From Doryteuthis pealeii (Eukaryota > Mollusca > Cephalopoda > Myopsida > Loliginidae), in NCBI GenBank assembly GCA_023376005.1, contig CM042157.1, positions 89,802,143 through 89,866,142 on the forward strand: a stretch of DNA of 64,000 nt, given 5' to 3'. A model generated the notes under the pieces. The model was not told the DNA's origin. It did not search any database and saw nothing but the letters and a program-made list of their open reading frames with translations. Shown here in pieces: positions 32,860 to 42,845 of this stretch. Every line of letters begins with the position of its first letter. Within the stretch, counting starts at the first letter, position 1. The position numbers and the translations under genes were made by a program.

Positions 32860-33180
32860 CCCCTCACTCTTTTTTTTTTTCATCTTTTCGTCATGTTCGA
32901 TTGAAACAGATTAGTGTTATCACTTCTGCGTGCTCATCACCTCTCTATATTTCCCTTACTCTCTTTATTATATTTTTTATGTGTATCATGTCCTTTTTCT
33001 TCGCTTTCTTTATAATAAAAACGAAATGGTCCATTATTTAGGTAACGACACACATAAGAAATAAGAATTAGTCTGATAAGCAACACCAGATAATCAGGAT
33101 TTACATTTTTGCATTTCATCTTGGACGCTTTGAATGGTCTCGTTTTTAACCAGAGGGTGTTGCAAGATATTAACGGTCGT
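32860..33180 (+). repeat. Unclassified dispersed repeat, family T, copy 1
   Basis: Matches the minus strand of 14845-15420 over most of its length, without the internal duplication found there. Confidence 0.55.
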
Positions 33181-33189
33181 ACAATTAGG

Positions 33190-34630
33190 GAACACGAGTA
33201 TTAATATGTCGATATATAGTAGACACATAATTTCACTAAAACATCAGAAACTTTGAGTATAATTCATTACTTGATAATCATACGAGCTTTACAATCCATT
33301 CTCTTTGTCTTGTGCAGTATCATCTCGAGGATTAATTTGGTGGAATTGGCGAGTTCGAATTCCACTCCCCGCACATCATTTGGTGTTCGAATTCAGATAA
33401 AGATCAGGATTTCAAATTCTGATTATAGAAAATGCTGATTATTTCAGATTAGCGAATTGGCGCTATACAATTGTTACATAATTATGGGATCCCTAATGCT
33501 TTTATAAGGTATTGTAGAAATCATAATGGCGATTAGTATAGCTGATGGCCTTGAGAGTGAGTGACAGCGTTTGACCTCAATCTGACCTTGCGTTCTGGGG
33601 ATGAATCGTGAGAACCGGAACCCCATAGAAGGCCCTCTTCCGGTTTAAGGAGTAAGCAACTCAGAGTCAGTTAGAACTTAGGAGCCGAGCTAGCAACATT
33701 TAAGCCTCATCTGCGCAGATTGTCTGGGTGGGGATTTGAAATAAAGTAACATCAACATAAATCAAAGTCTTGTGTTTATTACTAAAAGCCAACAATGACA
33801 CAGGGCTTCTGATAAGGAATGATCCCCAACAGAAACCAGACCCGGAATCCTCAATAGAAGACCAGACGAGACCTTAGAAGATATACCAGACCAAGATAGA
33901 TGATAGACGATCAGAACCAAAGCCGACCAGAAGAATAGACGACAGAGTAAGAAGTAAGAAAGGTATATAACGTTATATAGATTTGGTAACGTGAAAAGAC
34001 CAGTATATAACACAATCACCATTTCCCTCGTTTTAACCAGCTAAATAAATATCAAGTGATTTCTTTACAAAACCAGACATGTGTCCAGAATTTAAAAAAG
34101 TGTCAAAATGTGAACAGTACAAGGGATTCTTTTAAGAATTAATTAAACGTAACTTCATAATATGGAACTAAAACATAATTTAAAAAATATTTAAATAAGA
34201 AGAATTCAAAGGAAAATTCTTTTGTCCTCGTCTAAATTGAAATTTCAAAAGAAATTTCTAAAGATCCAGCAAAACATGAACAACAAATAACAAAAAAAAT
34301 ACAAACAACAAAAGTCATTTTTTTTAATCAACGAATCTATTCACTGTAGACAGCCGACGTATTTTTATTTAAATTTAAAGGAAATTTTTAATATATTACT
34401 GAATGAAAAATTGGATGGTGATTCGGTGTTGCTTTTTTGTTTTATGATATTTTATTTTCATATTTTCTTTTTTGTTGTCTGTCGTGTTGAATAGAATTAG
34501 TGGAAATTATTTCCACTTAACTAAATTAGTATTGTGTGAAAATATCAATCCTGCGTCAACCCATTTTGGGGTATTGTAATGTAATTTCATGCGAATAACA
34601 TATTTCAAAGTATTTTAATAATCTAATGTG
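33190..34630. other. No gene recognised; possible LTR-like block
   Basis: Mostly AT-rich. At about 33530-33820 there is a GC-richer block with aataaag (33742) ending near aaagccaacaatga, reminiscent of an LTR, but no repeat partner or target duplication was found. A purine-rich segment (gaccaga/agaccag words) lies at 33830-34000. Confidence 0.3.
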
Positions 34631-34702
34631 TTTAACTGTGAATCAGTGGTTGGCAGGGAATTCTTACAGATGACTTTGATCGATCCTTACTGAGCGCGTC
34701 AG

Positions 34703-34703
<1 letters not shown>

Positions 34704-34738
<35 letters not shown>

Positions 34739-34770
34739 ACACACGCACACAGACACACACACACACACAT
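34704..34770. repeat. (CA)n microsatellite
   Basis: CA array with some CG interruptions, passing into TA at 34771-34785. Confidence 0.95.
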
Positions 34771-34959
34771 ACATATATATATATAATGGACTCTCCCGTC
34801 GATTTTTCGACGTATGAGGGTTCATACACACAATGAACTCCCACACAGGGATTTGTTTATAGTGGTGAAGGCTTGTGTTGGACCATCCACACTTTTTGGC
34901 ACAGTCGATAGGAAAGAATTGGTGCATCAAGGGTTGCCACAAACCCAATCAACGACCGA

Positions 34960-35098
34960 CCTCAGGAATTTTGAATTCAGAGTTATCCCTCTCCTAGACT
35001 GGTTACCTACCCAAGGCTGAAGAGCCCAGTCTGCCCTACTATTTAACCCATAGCTGGAGGGAGAATATATGGAATCATACCTTTCCCAAGGGTATTAG
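34960..35098 (-). mobile_element. SINE family b fragment
   Basis: Reverse family b body (ttcagagtta, agactggttacctac, catagctggagggag, cctttcccaagggtatta), head missing. Confidence 0.65.
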
Positions 35099-35107
35099 AA
35101 ACTCTTT

Positions 35108-35161
35108 ATGTCGATACTTAACTATTTCGGTTTTTAAAAATTAAAACCTTCTTCAGGACAT
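35108..35161 (-). ncRNA. Hammerhead ribozyme-like motif, family B copy 1
   Basis: Minus strand: AUGUC (35157-35161), CUGAAGA (35150-35156), extra A, stem II GGUUUU/AAAACC, GAAA, stem III with palindromic UAGUUAAGUA, AUC as cleavage triplet (H17 at 35113), GACAU (35108-35112), which pairs fully with AUGUC. Forms an inverted pair with the copy at 35327 around (TA)n. Confidence 0.65.
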
Positions 35162-35215
35162 TGAATATTTATATGAGTAAAAGATGAAAGATTGAACATC
35201 GTGTATGTTGAATGA

Positions 35216-35218
<3 letters not shown>

Positions 35219-35277
<59 letters not shown>
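35219..35277. repeat. (TA)n microsatellite at palindrome centre
   Basis: TA array at the centre of the inverted pair of family B copies. Confidence 0.95.
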
Positions 35278-35278
<1 letters not shown>

Positions 35279-35326
35279 TCTTTCATCTTTTACTCATACA
35301 AATACTTTTACTCATACAAATATTCA

Positions 35327-35996
35327 ATGTCCTGAAGAAGGTTTTGGTTTGGTTTGGTTTGTTTTGTTTTACGGCATATCAACCTCAGTGGGACATTTAA
35401 TGCCGATAAAGTTTTGAAATAAATCAATTCTTAATGGATAATACAATTTTTTTATAAATACATTTTTCTATTTAACCCATAGATGGGACCCTAACAGGTA
35501 CTACTACTCCGGGTCAGAGTGGACCAGGGAGCAATGGTGATGAAGGGGTGCTCCACATTCCCCAAACCTCCAATACTGGAACCTCACCATCAAATAGAGT
35601 TTAACGTTATTCCCAGGACATGTAGACCTGCAGCCACCGCCTTCTAGCACCCATATGATAAAAAGGAGTTGGGGCTTGCCATAAAGGCAATAGGGTTGGG
35701 AAAATCATATAGGTGCTAGGGTTTGACGTGACCAGCCGATTGATCGAAGGGGGCCTCTCCGACCGCCCGTATAGCCCAGGATAGGGCCAAAGTGGAGTAT
35801 TGCATGTCATGAACTGCTCATCCACCTGGGCTCTATCCTTAAACATCACGGGTCGCCACCCACGGCCAACAGGTGGCCCCATTGTGGGAATCTTACCCCT
35901 CTGCAGAGGTGCAGTCGGTACATTCTAACGCCCCAGCCGACAGGGCGGGAAGAAGGTTTTAATTTTTTTTTAAACGAAATACTTAAGTATCGACAT
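35327..35996 (+). ncRNA. Hammerhead-like motif, family B copy 2, split by retroposon
   Basis: AUGUC (35327-35331), CUGAAGA (35332-35338) and the first arm of stem II lie left of a family R insertion. The rest of stem II, CGAAA, the stem III palindrome ACUUAAGU, AUC and GACAU (35992-35996) lie to its right. Before the insertion the motif would have matched copy 1. The insertion shows this copy is now inactive. Confidence 0.62.
35346..35948 (-). mobile_element. Family R retroposon, complete copy
   Basis: A 603-bp insert with a perfect 12-bp duplication gaagaaggtttt (35334-35345, 35949-35960). On its sense (minus) strand it starts near ggctggggcgttagaatgt and ends with the hairpin (ggcatt...atgcc) followed by an (AAACC)n-like tail. 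A short tail repeat preceded by a conserved hairpin is the style of LINE 3' ends read by their own reverse transcriptase. It may be a SINE or a truncated LINE; no coding frame was recognised. Other copies: 24940, 29866, 54064, 58138, 63705. Confidence 0.78.
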
Positions 35997-36090
35997 AAAG
36001 AGTTTTCATTGTTCATGACATCCTGTGTTTGTTTTCTTTTTAAAAATTAATCCACACACACGCACACATATATATATATATATAAGTCAT

Positions 36091-36133
36091 CCACAGACAC
36101 CGTGTTTCGACGTTTCATGTCTCTTCAGTGTGG
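36091..36133 (-). ncRNA. Hammerhead ribozyme, type I, family F
   Basis: The cleanest motif in the window. Minus strand: stem I CCACA (36129-36133) with UGUGG (36091-36095); CUGAAGA (36122-36128); stem II GAC/GUC (36119-36121, 36109-36111) with a 7-nt loop and no extra base; GAAA (36105-36108); stem III A-U plus CA/UG; cleavage triplet GUC, cut between 36096 and 36095. Every invariant hammerhead position is filled. It lies just downstream of a tRNA-like head (36155-36232) and just upstream of (TA)n (36069-36084), so the small element could be pol III transcribed. Confidence 0.85.
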
Positions 36134-36154
36134 GTAGGCACAGTAACTAACTCC

Positions 36155-36232
36155 GACCAGGAGCGAAACCTGATTGATTTTACGTCTGCCAGATCCGTTA
36201 ACCTCTCGGCCATCGCCAGGAGTAGTGTTTTC
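36155..36232 (-). repeat. tRNA-like head upstream of ribozyme F
   Basis: Minus strand gcgatggccgagaggttaac (box A; Ser/Leu tRNA-like) and aggtttcgctcctggt (box B). The order head then hammerhead then (TA)n suggests one composite SINE-ribozyme element. Confidence 0.55.
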
Positions 36233-36366
36233 ACTGTTTTAAATACATACATCTGTGTATATACTTTACGATCACCAGTGAGATCAAATCTGTAAACAGA
36301 TGATCATTGCGTTGGCGGTGAAAGTTTATTAAAGTCGCTCCTAAACAGGTCTACCGGGTTACGGCA

Positions 36367-36369
<3 letters not shown>

Positions 36370-36421
<52 letters not shown>
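36370..36421. repeat. (TA)n microsatellite
   Basis: TA array between the family F and family E elements; another lies at 36644-36681 on the far side of E. Confidence 0.95.
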
Positions 36422-36428
<7 letters not shown>

Positions 36429-36457
36429 TTAGAAAAAACAAACACATGATGTTAAAT

Positions 36458-36512
36458 TCGCTGACAGAATTCTGTTTCGACCCTTTATTGAAGTGGTTTT
36501 CCTCAAGAGCGA
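36458..36512 (-). ncRNA. Hammerhead-like motif, family E copy 1
   Basis: Minus strand: UCGCU (36508-36512), CUUGAGGA (CUGAGGA with one extra U), a partly decayed stem II (AACC/GGGU), GAAA, palindromic CAGAAUUCUG, GUC, AGCGA (36458-36462), pairing with UCGCU. Flanked on both sides by (TA)n and, at 36612, by the shared ctgtcggatt end. Confidence 0.58.
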
Positions 36513-36639
36513 GTTGTGTATGATAGAGAGAACGGCGAAAGTGAACCGTTATGAGACGAAAGTGGTGCAGATGAAACGTTCAATATTATAGCCGGAATTT
36601 TTTATTTATTTCACACTGTCGGATTCACTTCCATTCATT

Positions 36640-36688
<49 letters not shown>

Positions 36689-36689
36689 G

Positions 36690-37040
36690 GGGGGGGGGGT
36701 ATAAAAACGCACAGTCGCGTTTGACCATTTTTTTTTCGCATAATTTGAAAAATAAATGTAATAGTTTGAAACATCCTACGACAGCACCCATTACTTCTTC
36801 ATTTGAAACCACTCTGTCCTCTTATTTACGGATGTCCCTAGCTCCATCAGTCGATTATATAAACAATATCCTCCAATTTATTTTACCTTTTTTTTTCTTT
36901 TTTTTTTTTCTTTTTCTTTAATTCAGCCATTTTTCTTTTTGATAAATCATGAAAAGATTCATTTAAAATTTTGATCTGCTTTTCTGCAATCCGAGAAAAA
37001 TTGAAAAATATTTGAATCAATAAAAAGAGATTACTCTACT
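36690..37040. other. No gene seen
   Basis: Poly-G at 36689-36699, poly-T near 36886-36918; the 79-codon frame here has no recognisable domain. Confidence 0.45.
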
Positions 37041-37049
37041 TAAAACTTT

Positions 37050-37284
37050 GGACCATATGATCTTTAGGCACCCCTTTTTCATCTCGATTAAGAAAGGACA
37101 TGTTTTTCATTTACACCGTCAATATCCGATTGTTTTAACAGACGATTTTCAGATTTATTTTTTTTTAGATTATAAAATTAACCCCTAACCACTAACTCTA
37201 ACCCCTAACCCCTAACCCCAAAAAAACAACCGGATATTGACGGTGTAAATGAAAAACATGTCCTTTCTTAAGGTAATATGGTCC
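37050..37284. mobile_element. Foldback family M, copy 4
   Basis: ggaccatatga ... tatggtcc with inverted arms and a loop rich in cccctaaccc units. Perfect 8-bp duplication aaaacttt (37042-37049, 37285-37292). The right arm has lost about 24 bp (the aatcgagatcaaaaagg part) compared with copy 3. Confidence 0.85.
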
Positions 37285-37331
37285 AAAACTTTTTAAAGGT
37301 GTTATAGTGAAGCAATTATGAATTTTTTAAG

Positions 37332-37398
37332 TGAATTCTGAGATAAAAATCCAATATGGGATTATTTAATCCCATATTGGATTTTTATCTCAGAATTT
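37332..37398. repeat. Perfect hairpin, about 31-bp arms
   Basis: attctgagataaaaatccaa and onward is mirrored exactly with almost no loop around 37365. It could extrude as a cruciform. No partner elsewhere except the word tctgagataaaa near 18908. Confidence 0.75.
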
Positions 37399-37399
37399 A

Positions 37400-38290
37400 A
37401 TATAAACAATGTTGGTTTTGTTTTTCTGAACGTAGATGCGACAAACGCAGAAATGTCGCATTCTAATCACGTCGACTTATCAGATGGAAGATCATTTTAT
37501 TAAGATTTTAATGATATAATGATATAAAAACATTTTGCAATGTGCATTACGTTTTTCATAACTGTCCATTTCTTTTTTTCTTTCTTTCTCTTTCTTTCCT
37601 TTTTTACATCTTATTTTTATATCTTTTTTCGATCGTTTGATTTTTGTTCTTTTTTTTTCCCATAATTTTCCTTCTTTTTTTTTTTCATTTTTCTTTCGTA
37701 TGATTTTAATTCTATAATTTCGTGTTGTTATATTTCCCCGTTTTCTTTCATTCTCTCTATTCTATTCTCATTTGTTTCTGTCTTTCTTTCTTCAATTTGA
37801 CTAAATTTCTTTTGTTCTCTCTTCTCTTTAATTTTATTTAACTTTTACTTTTTCTTTTGTTTTTTAATTTTTCATTTATTCTACGTTTCCTTTGTTTGCT
37901 TTTCTTTCTTTCGATTATTTTCCTTCTCATTTTCTTCCTTTCTTACTTTCTATCTCTTCATTTTTTTCACTTTTTTTATCCCTGTTTTCTTTTGTCTGTT
38001 CTTTTATCTTTCTCTTTCGTTTTTCTTCTTTTTCTTTCTTTTTTCTTTTTTGAATTCATCTAGTTCTTATTCTTTTTCTTTCTTTTTTCTTCTTTGAATT
38101 CATCTAGTTCTTATTCTTTTTCTTTCTTTTTTCTTCTTTGAATTCATCTAGTTCTTATTCTTTTTCTTTCTTTTTTCTTCTTTGAATTCATCTAGTTCTT
38201 TCATTTTCTAGTTCTTTCCTTTATTCTCGCTTTCCTTCTTTCTTTCTTTCTTTCTTTTCTCTTTCATTCATAGTAATTTCCTTTCGTTCT
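37400..38290. repeat. T/C-rich region with a 44-bp tandem repeat
   Basis: Irregular pyrimidine-rich DNA (37560-38290). Within it a 44-bp unit starting gaattcatctagttcttatt repeats at 38052, 38096, 38140 and 38184. Confidence 0.85.
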
Positions 38291-38404
38291 TTTGATATAT
38301 ATGCATGTATGGAAATACGGTGAGGAAATTAATCCGACAATATGAGAAGAAAATATCTTAAAAATATAACAAACACATGATGTTATGATCAGGAAACAAT
38401 TTTT

Positions 38405-38453
38405 AGTGTCAATACTTAAGTATTTCGGTATTTTATACCATCTTCAGGACACT
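38405..38453 (-). ncRNA. Hammerhead ribozyme-like motif, family B copy 3
   Basis: AGUGUC (38448-38453), CUGAAGA, extra U, stem II GGUAU/AUACC, GAAA, stem III AUACUUAAGUAU, H17 = U, GACACU (38405-38410). Stem I pairs over six bases, stem II over five. The single extra base between CUGAAGA and stem II is the only departure from the consensus. Confidence 0.7.
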
Positions 38454-38752
38454 GTTAGGTGAGGAACAAAATGAAAGATGTTAAGTGTATAGTGATTGTG
38501 TGATATTGTTATAGTATAGTGGTTATTTTTCTAACATTAATATTCCATATGAAATACGGCATATCTTTATTAACTTTTCGTTCTCCGCTTATTCACGTTA
38601 AAGCATGCGTCATTATATGTTCTTCGCCTTCCATTTTTGCACATGCATTGATCACGCGCATATAAAAATTAACGGTTAATAGCATCAGAATCACACAACC
38701 ACTATACACTTAACATCTTTCATTTTGTCCCTCACATAAACATTACTTAACA

Positions 38753-38799
38753 GTGTCCTGAAGATGGTACAATATACCGAAATGCTTAAGTATTGACAC
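38753..38799 (+). ncRNA. Hammerhead ribozyme-like motif, family B copy 4
   Basis: GUGUC (38753-38757), CUGAAGA (38758-38764), extra U, GGUA/UACC, GAAA (38779-38782), stem III UGCUUAAGUA with one G-U, H17 = U (38794), GACAC (38795-38799). Confidence 0.65.
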
Positions 38800-38889
38800 A
38801 TAAAATTGTTTCCTGATCATAACATCCTGTGTTTGTTATATTTTTAAAATATTTTCTTCTCATATGCATGTATGTATGTATGTATGTGT

Positions 38890-39560
38890 GGCTCAAATGC
38901 GTTGGGCAGGTCATGCTGTGCGTATGAGTAATGCTAGATTGCCAAAGCAACTCTTTTACGGCCAGCTGCGTGATGGCAAAAAGCCGCAGCATAAGCCTAG
39001 GAAGAGGTATAGCGATTGCTTAAAAAACATCCTTGTAAAAATTAAAATAAATCCTGACAACTGGGAAAAGCTGGCACTGGAGAGAACTGACTGGAGAGTT
39101 CATGTGGATGATGGTTGTACCAGTTTTGAGAGTGAAAGAATCGTGCATGAAAACCTAAAGCGTCAACTTCGAAAGGGTTACACCTGTTATATTGGAGAGA
39201 ACATGGAGGGTTGGAAATGTCTGACATGTGGTCGAATTTTGCTTTCTAAGGCTGAATATGTCAATCATAGGAAATCTCACCTGGGTCAATCCATGCAAAT
39301 TCCAGGAACAAACGATGTGTCTTGTGATATCTGTGGCAAGGTCGGTACGTCGGCTTCTGGTCTTAAGAGACATATGGTGGTGCATAAGCATAACATTTTA
39401 TCATCTGATTCATCTGAATCATCTTATTCAACGGGAAGGAAGTCCTTTCAATATCATATTTGCATCAAACTTTGTGGATCTGCAGCAGGTTTGATGAGTC
39501 ATTTGAGGGCTCATGCGAGAAAGAGTTCTGGTGGTGGAGTTGTGGGATTGTGAGGGCCGG
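38890..39560 (+). pseudogene. LINE ORF2 C-terminus with C2H2 fingers, copy Z2
   Basis: Open from about 38890 to TGA at 39551-39553: QMRWAGHAVRMSNARLPKQL, FYGQL, DCLKNILVKI, NWEKLALERTDWR and a VHENLKRQLRK linker. Three finger units follow: CLTC...HRKSH (about 39217-39280), CDIC...HMVVH (about 39328-39390), and a third, HICIKLCG...HLRAH, whose first Cys is lost. This is the same C-terminal domain type as 30344-30870 but with three fingers and an unbroken frame. It is 5'-truncated at a (TATG)n run, so no RT core is present. The ATG at 38864 lies in the microsatellite and is not a real start. Confidence 0.85.
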
Positions 39561-39660
39561 CAATGATCTGTAAAGATTATGCTATTGCCATATATAATAT
39601 ATATGTATCTATATATGTGTGTATATATAATACGAGTGTGTGCATATATGTGTGTATATA

Positions 39661-40182
39661 TCATCATCATGTCGCGCAGTTTGCACGGATATCCATGACA
39701 ATCTCTCGCCAACCTTCCCTATCATTCATCGACTCTGGGAGTTCCTCCGCGCAGCAGCCAGCATCCATACATAGTTGGTCAATGTAGGTCCTGACTGGGC
39801 GGCCCACATTAGTGTGTCCATGGGCTGGCTTCCACAATAGTACGTCGCTTACGATCTCGTCCTTGTTTCTCCAGCAGTGTCCTGCATGCCTAGCCCGTCT
39901 TACTCGTATGGTTTGTGAGATGGGGGGGGTAGGTGGCCATACAGTTGCTTTTTTGTGGGGTGCTGCTTCCACGACTTATTCAGGACCGCTCGCAGCATTC
40001 TGGTACAGCTCCCATCTAGCGTATTCTCAAGGCGTTTTGTTAGGGTCCAGGTGGTACAGCCATACAGCAGCACCGATACAACCACAGCCTGGAAGAATCG
40101 TCTCTTTAGTTTGTCGGGGAGATCGGATTTCCATATGACTGATAATTTGTTGGTGGCCAACCATGCCTTTCCTATTCGAGTG
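39661..40182 (-). pseudogene. RTE-like LINE, 3' remnant, copy 2
   Basis: Minus strand: NKLSVIWKSDLPDKLKRRFF, VVVSVLLYGCTTWTLTKRLE, SCTRMLRAVLNKSWKQH, QLYGHLPP, then a shift, IRVRRARHAGHCWRNKDE, GHTNVGRPVRTYIDQL, and a tail ending IRANCAT before TGA repeats. One frameshift near a G-run (39922-39931). 5'-truncated beside (GT)n. Confidence 0.88.
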
Positions 40183-40184
40183 TG

Positions 40185-40490
40185 TGTGTATATATATGTG
40201 TGTGTATAATATGTGTGTGTATATACGTGTGTATATATAATATGTGCGTGTGTATATAAATGTTGTTTTATTTCATTTTATTATTTTATTAAGGCATATA
40301 GGAAAATAGTTCGTATCTTTCTCTGAAAAGCAGATAGGAACAGAGATAGATGGATAGATAGATATAAACAAATTGATATAGGTAGATAGATAGATGGACT
40401 TGTCAAAAATATCTATCTATCTCCATTTGTTCATATCTATCTATATAATTTTGTTTGTTTATCTATCTATCAGATCTCAGTCTATTCCAA
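40185..40490. repeat. (GT)n/(TA)n and GATA-type microsatellites
   Basis: GT/TA mixtures at 40185-40260 and inverted GATA/TATC blocks at 40350-40470. Confidence 0.85.
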
Positions 40491-40493
40491 ACT

Positions 40494-40636
40494 ATATATC
40501 CATCTTCATATCTAAACAAGAATTACGACAAATTACGATAAATAAACAAGAATTACGACGAGCTGGGTTTTTATGTTGATAGTCACCGGATAGCAATTTT
40601 TGAGGCAGGAGACCGGGACGCACTTCCTCATGAATT
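40494..40636. mobile_element. Foldback family Q fragment
   Basis: Matches the right arm of 55674-56158 (aagaattacgacaaattacg, tagtcaccgg, ggaagtgcgtcccgg complement) and ends at the catgaattacc terminus. Confidence 0.65.
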
Positions 40637-40755
40637 ACCTTTCTTTCTTTTCCCTTTCATTCATAGAAATATCCTTTCGTTCTTTTGATATGTATCTATG
40701 TATGTATATGTGTGTGTATTCTATTTGTTCACTTAATCTTCTTTCTTTTCAGTAC

Positions 40756-40998
40756 TGATACAGAATAGCGCGCAAGAGATAATATCATTAGATTACGTAT
40801 AAAAAGCATTACATTTCACGGAAACCTTTGAGGCGCTAGGATTAGGGTTAGGGTTAGTTTTAGGTTTAGGGTTAGGGTTAGGGTTAGGGCTTGTGTAAAA
40901 TTTAGGGTTGGGCTACTTCGGAAGTTTCCGTAATCTAATGTTATTTATATGTAAAATGCAATACCAATTATATTTTCTGTTGCGCGCTATTCTACATT
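40756..40998. mobile_element. Foldback element X with telomere-like loop
   Basis: Outer arms agaatagcgcgcaa (about 40765-40778) and ttgcgcgctattct (about 40979-40992) are inverted, with further paired words inside (ttagattacg / cgtaatctaa; gtttccg / cggaaac). The loop (40848-40905) holds about six TTAGGG units. Confidence 0.7.
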
Positions 40999-41092
40999 TG
41001 TACCTTCTTTTCTTTCTTACTTTCTCACATTTTCTTTCTTTTTCTTTTCCGTCTTCCAATTTCTCTCTATTTTTGTTGCTATCATCACTACC

Positions 41093-41097
<5 letters not shown>

Positions 41098-41153
<56 letters not shown>
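41098..41153. repeat. (CT)n microsatellite
   Basis: Uninterrupted CT array in a pyrimidine-rich area. Confidence 0.95.
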
Positions 41154-41157
<4 letters not shown>

Positions 41158-41159
41158 CA

Positions 41160-41761
41160 TGTTCATCACTCTATCAACTTTTCCTTTCTCTTTTCTTTTT
41201 TATTCTGAATCTTTATTTCGTTACCATCCTTATCATCAATCTCCACCCCACCCACCCCACTTTCTAACACCCCATCATTCACCCACCCCACCCCACTCCA
41301 CTTGTTTCTTGGGAAAGTGTTTTTTTCTAATTCAATCCCAGCCAGTCCAAGAAGACTTTTCGGGGTTTCTTTGTCGCAGAAGAATATTTGGATGATATCT
41401 CTTACTGCTTACTTTCGGAATGACTTCAGTCAATATTTAATCGAAAACTTTCCACACATTTCCACAAAGTCCACATTTTATCGAAATCAGATTATCTAAA
41501 GAGATTATCCCCCATCAAAAATGTTTCTATTTTCAAGATTATAATCCACTATTTTGTAACTTTTCTACATTGCATCATGACCATTGACAATCCCTATTTT
41601 TTTTTAAATTTCTAAATGACAATCTGTTTCCTCATCATTAATACGTTTTCGAAAAATCATTAAAAAACATTTGCATCTATCTATCTCAGAAGAGTTTGTT
41701 TGTCGTTGCCAAAAAGTTTAATGAAGATTTACCAGATTTGGTGTTCATTTTTATTGAACAC

Positions 41762-41820
<59 letters not shown>

Positions 41821-42200
41821 TAGAAAGGAAGGAAAAACTCAACACCGTAATTCCATAATAAAGTTATTTCGACCAAAATTGAGGCCTATATAAATCTAAG
41901 TTGATTTAATACAGCTTCTTAAAATTTCGTTGGAAGATCAAGGTAATTTGAATTGCATAACTGAAAAATTTTACTTCTCAAAAATTTTACTTCTCAAAAA
42001 AAAAAATTAATTAAAAAAAAAAAATGTTTTTACATTGTAAGACTGTCACCATGGTGACAAAAAGTCAAATGAGAAAAAAGGATACTTTTCAAGGTCTGAT
42101 TTCTTAGGGGGATGGTAGTCAGACAAAATTAAACTATGAATTAAACTATTGAATGAGTCTGAAAAAGTATAGAGTAAGAATAAAACAAAAAATATATAAA
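41160..42200. other. No gene seen; (TA)n inside
   Basis: AT-rich with (TA)n at 41767-41818. Beside it, on the minus strand at about 41845-41890, GGCC...GGUC then GAAAUAAC looks like the right half of a decayed hammerhead; the left half is not recognisable. Confidence 0.4.
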
Positions 42201-42202
42201 AA

Positions 42203-42845
42203 TCTTATTATAATGGAGATTGTGGGTTTGTATGTCTGTAACCGAAACTATATTACTATTCAAGTCACAATTCCCTTTGTTATTTACATCACATTCTCCA
42301 TGATTTTATTTTTTATTTAAACCTCAATTATTAGTAAAATTGTTTTACATCATTAAGACTGTTAACAATATCTACATACTAATAACATGCAATTATATTT
42401 ATATATACAACGAAATAGCGGTTTACAGTGTGAATGGGAAGGCTAATTTGCATATTGATCTTAAAAAATTTGATTTTAATAAATATATACTTATTATTAT
42501 TGATTTCTAATTGTTTGGTTTTATCTTAATAAATATGAGCAAAAATCTCGGGGATAAATCTTAACAGAAATCTATTAACATAAAGAAATAACTGTAATTT
42601 TATTCTTTTCTTCCTATTTTAACTAAATAGTTAAATTAGGGAAATTCACCACTGAAAGACGGGAGTAAGGGAAAATGGTGGAACAGTTAGTTTCAAAGTT
42701 GTTCTATTTTCCGATTATACCCCCTCTGTTCCAAATATTTTTATCTGAATTCTTATTCAGTTTCATTAGCCTTTCTAATTTAACATGATATTTTATTTTA
42801 TTAAAACTTAAATACTCGCACCCGGAGGGTGCATATATTTGCTAG
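42203..42845 (+). mobile_element. Non-autonomous Helitron, family H, copy 3
   Basis: A|TCTTATTATAATGGAGATT ... GCACCC-GGA-GGGTGC hairpin with a CGCA start ... CTAG|T. 643 bp, close to copies at 13.8 and 44.8 kb. Confidence 0.87.

Larger units (their letters stand above)
38334..38852. mobile_element. Family B inverted pair
   Basis: Arms 38334-38490 and 38690-38852 are near-perfect inverted copies around about 200 bp of other sequence. Each arm contains a hammerhead-like motif and the atcataacatc(a/c)tgtg and cttctcatat(t) end words. The left end reaches the shared tccgacaatatgag motif. Confidence 0.78.

Noticed and set aside
41845..41890. Eighth hammerhead-like locus beside (TA)n
   Set aside because: GGCC...GGUC then GAAA is present, but no CUGANGA box or stem I pairing was found, so only noted in the region entry.
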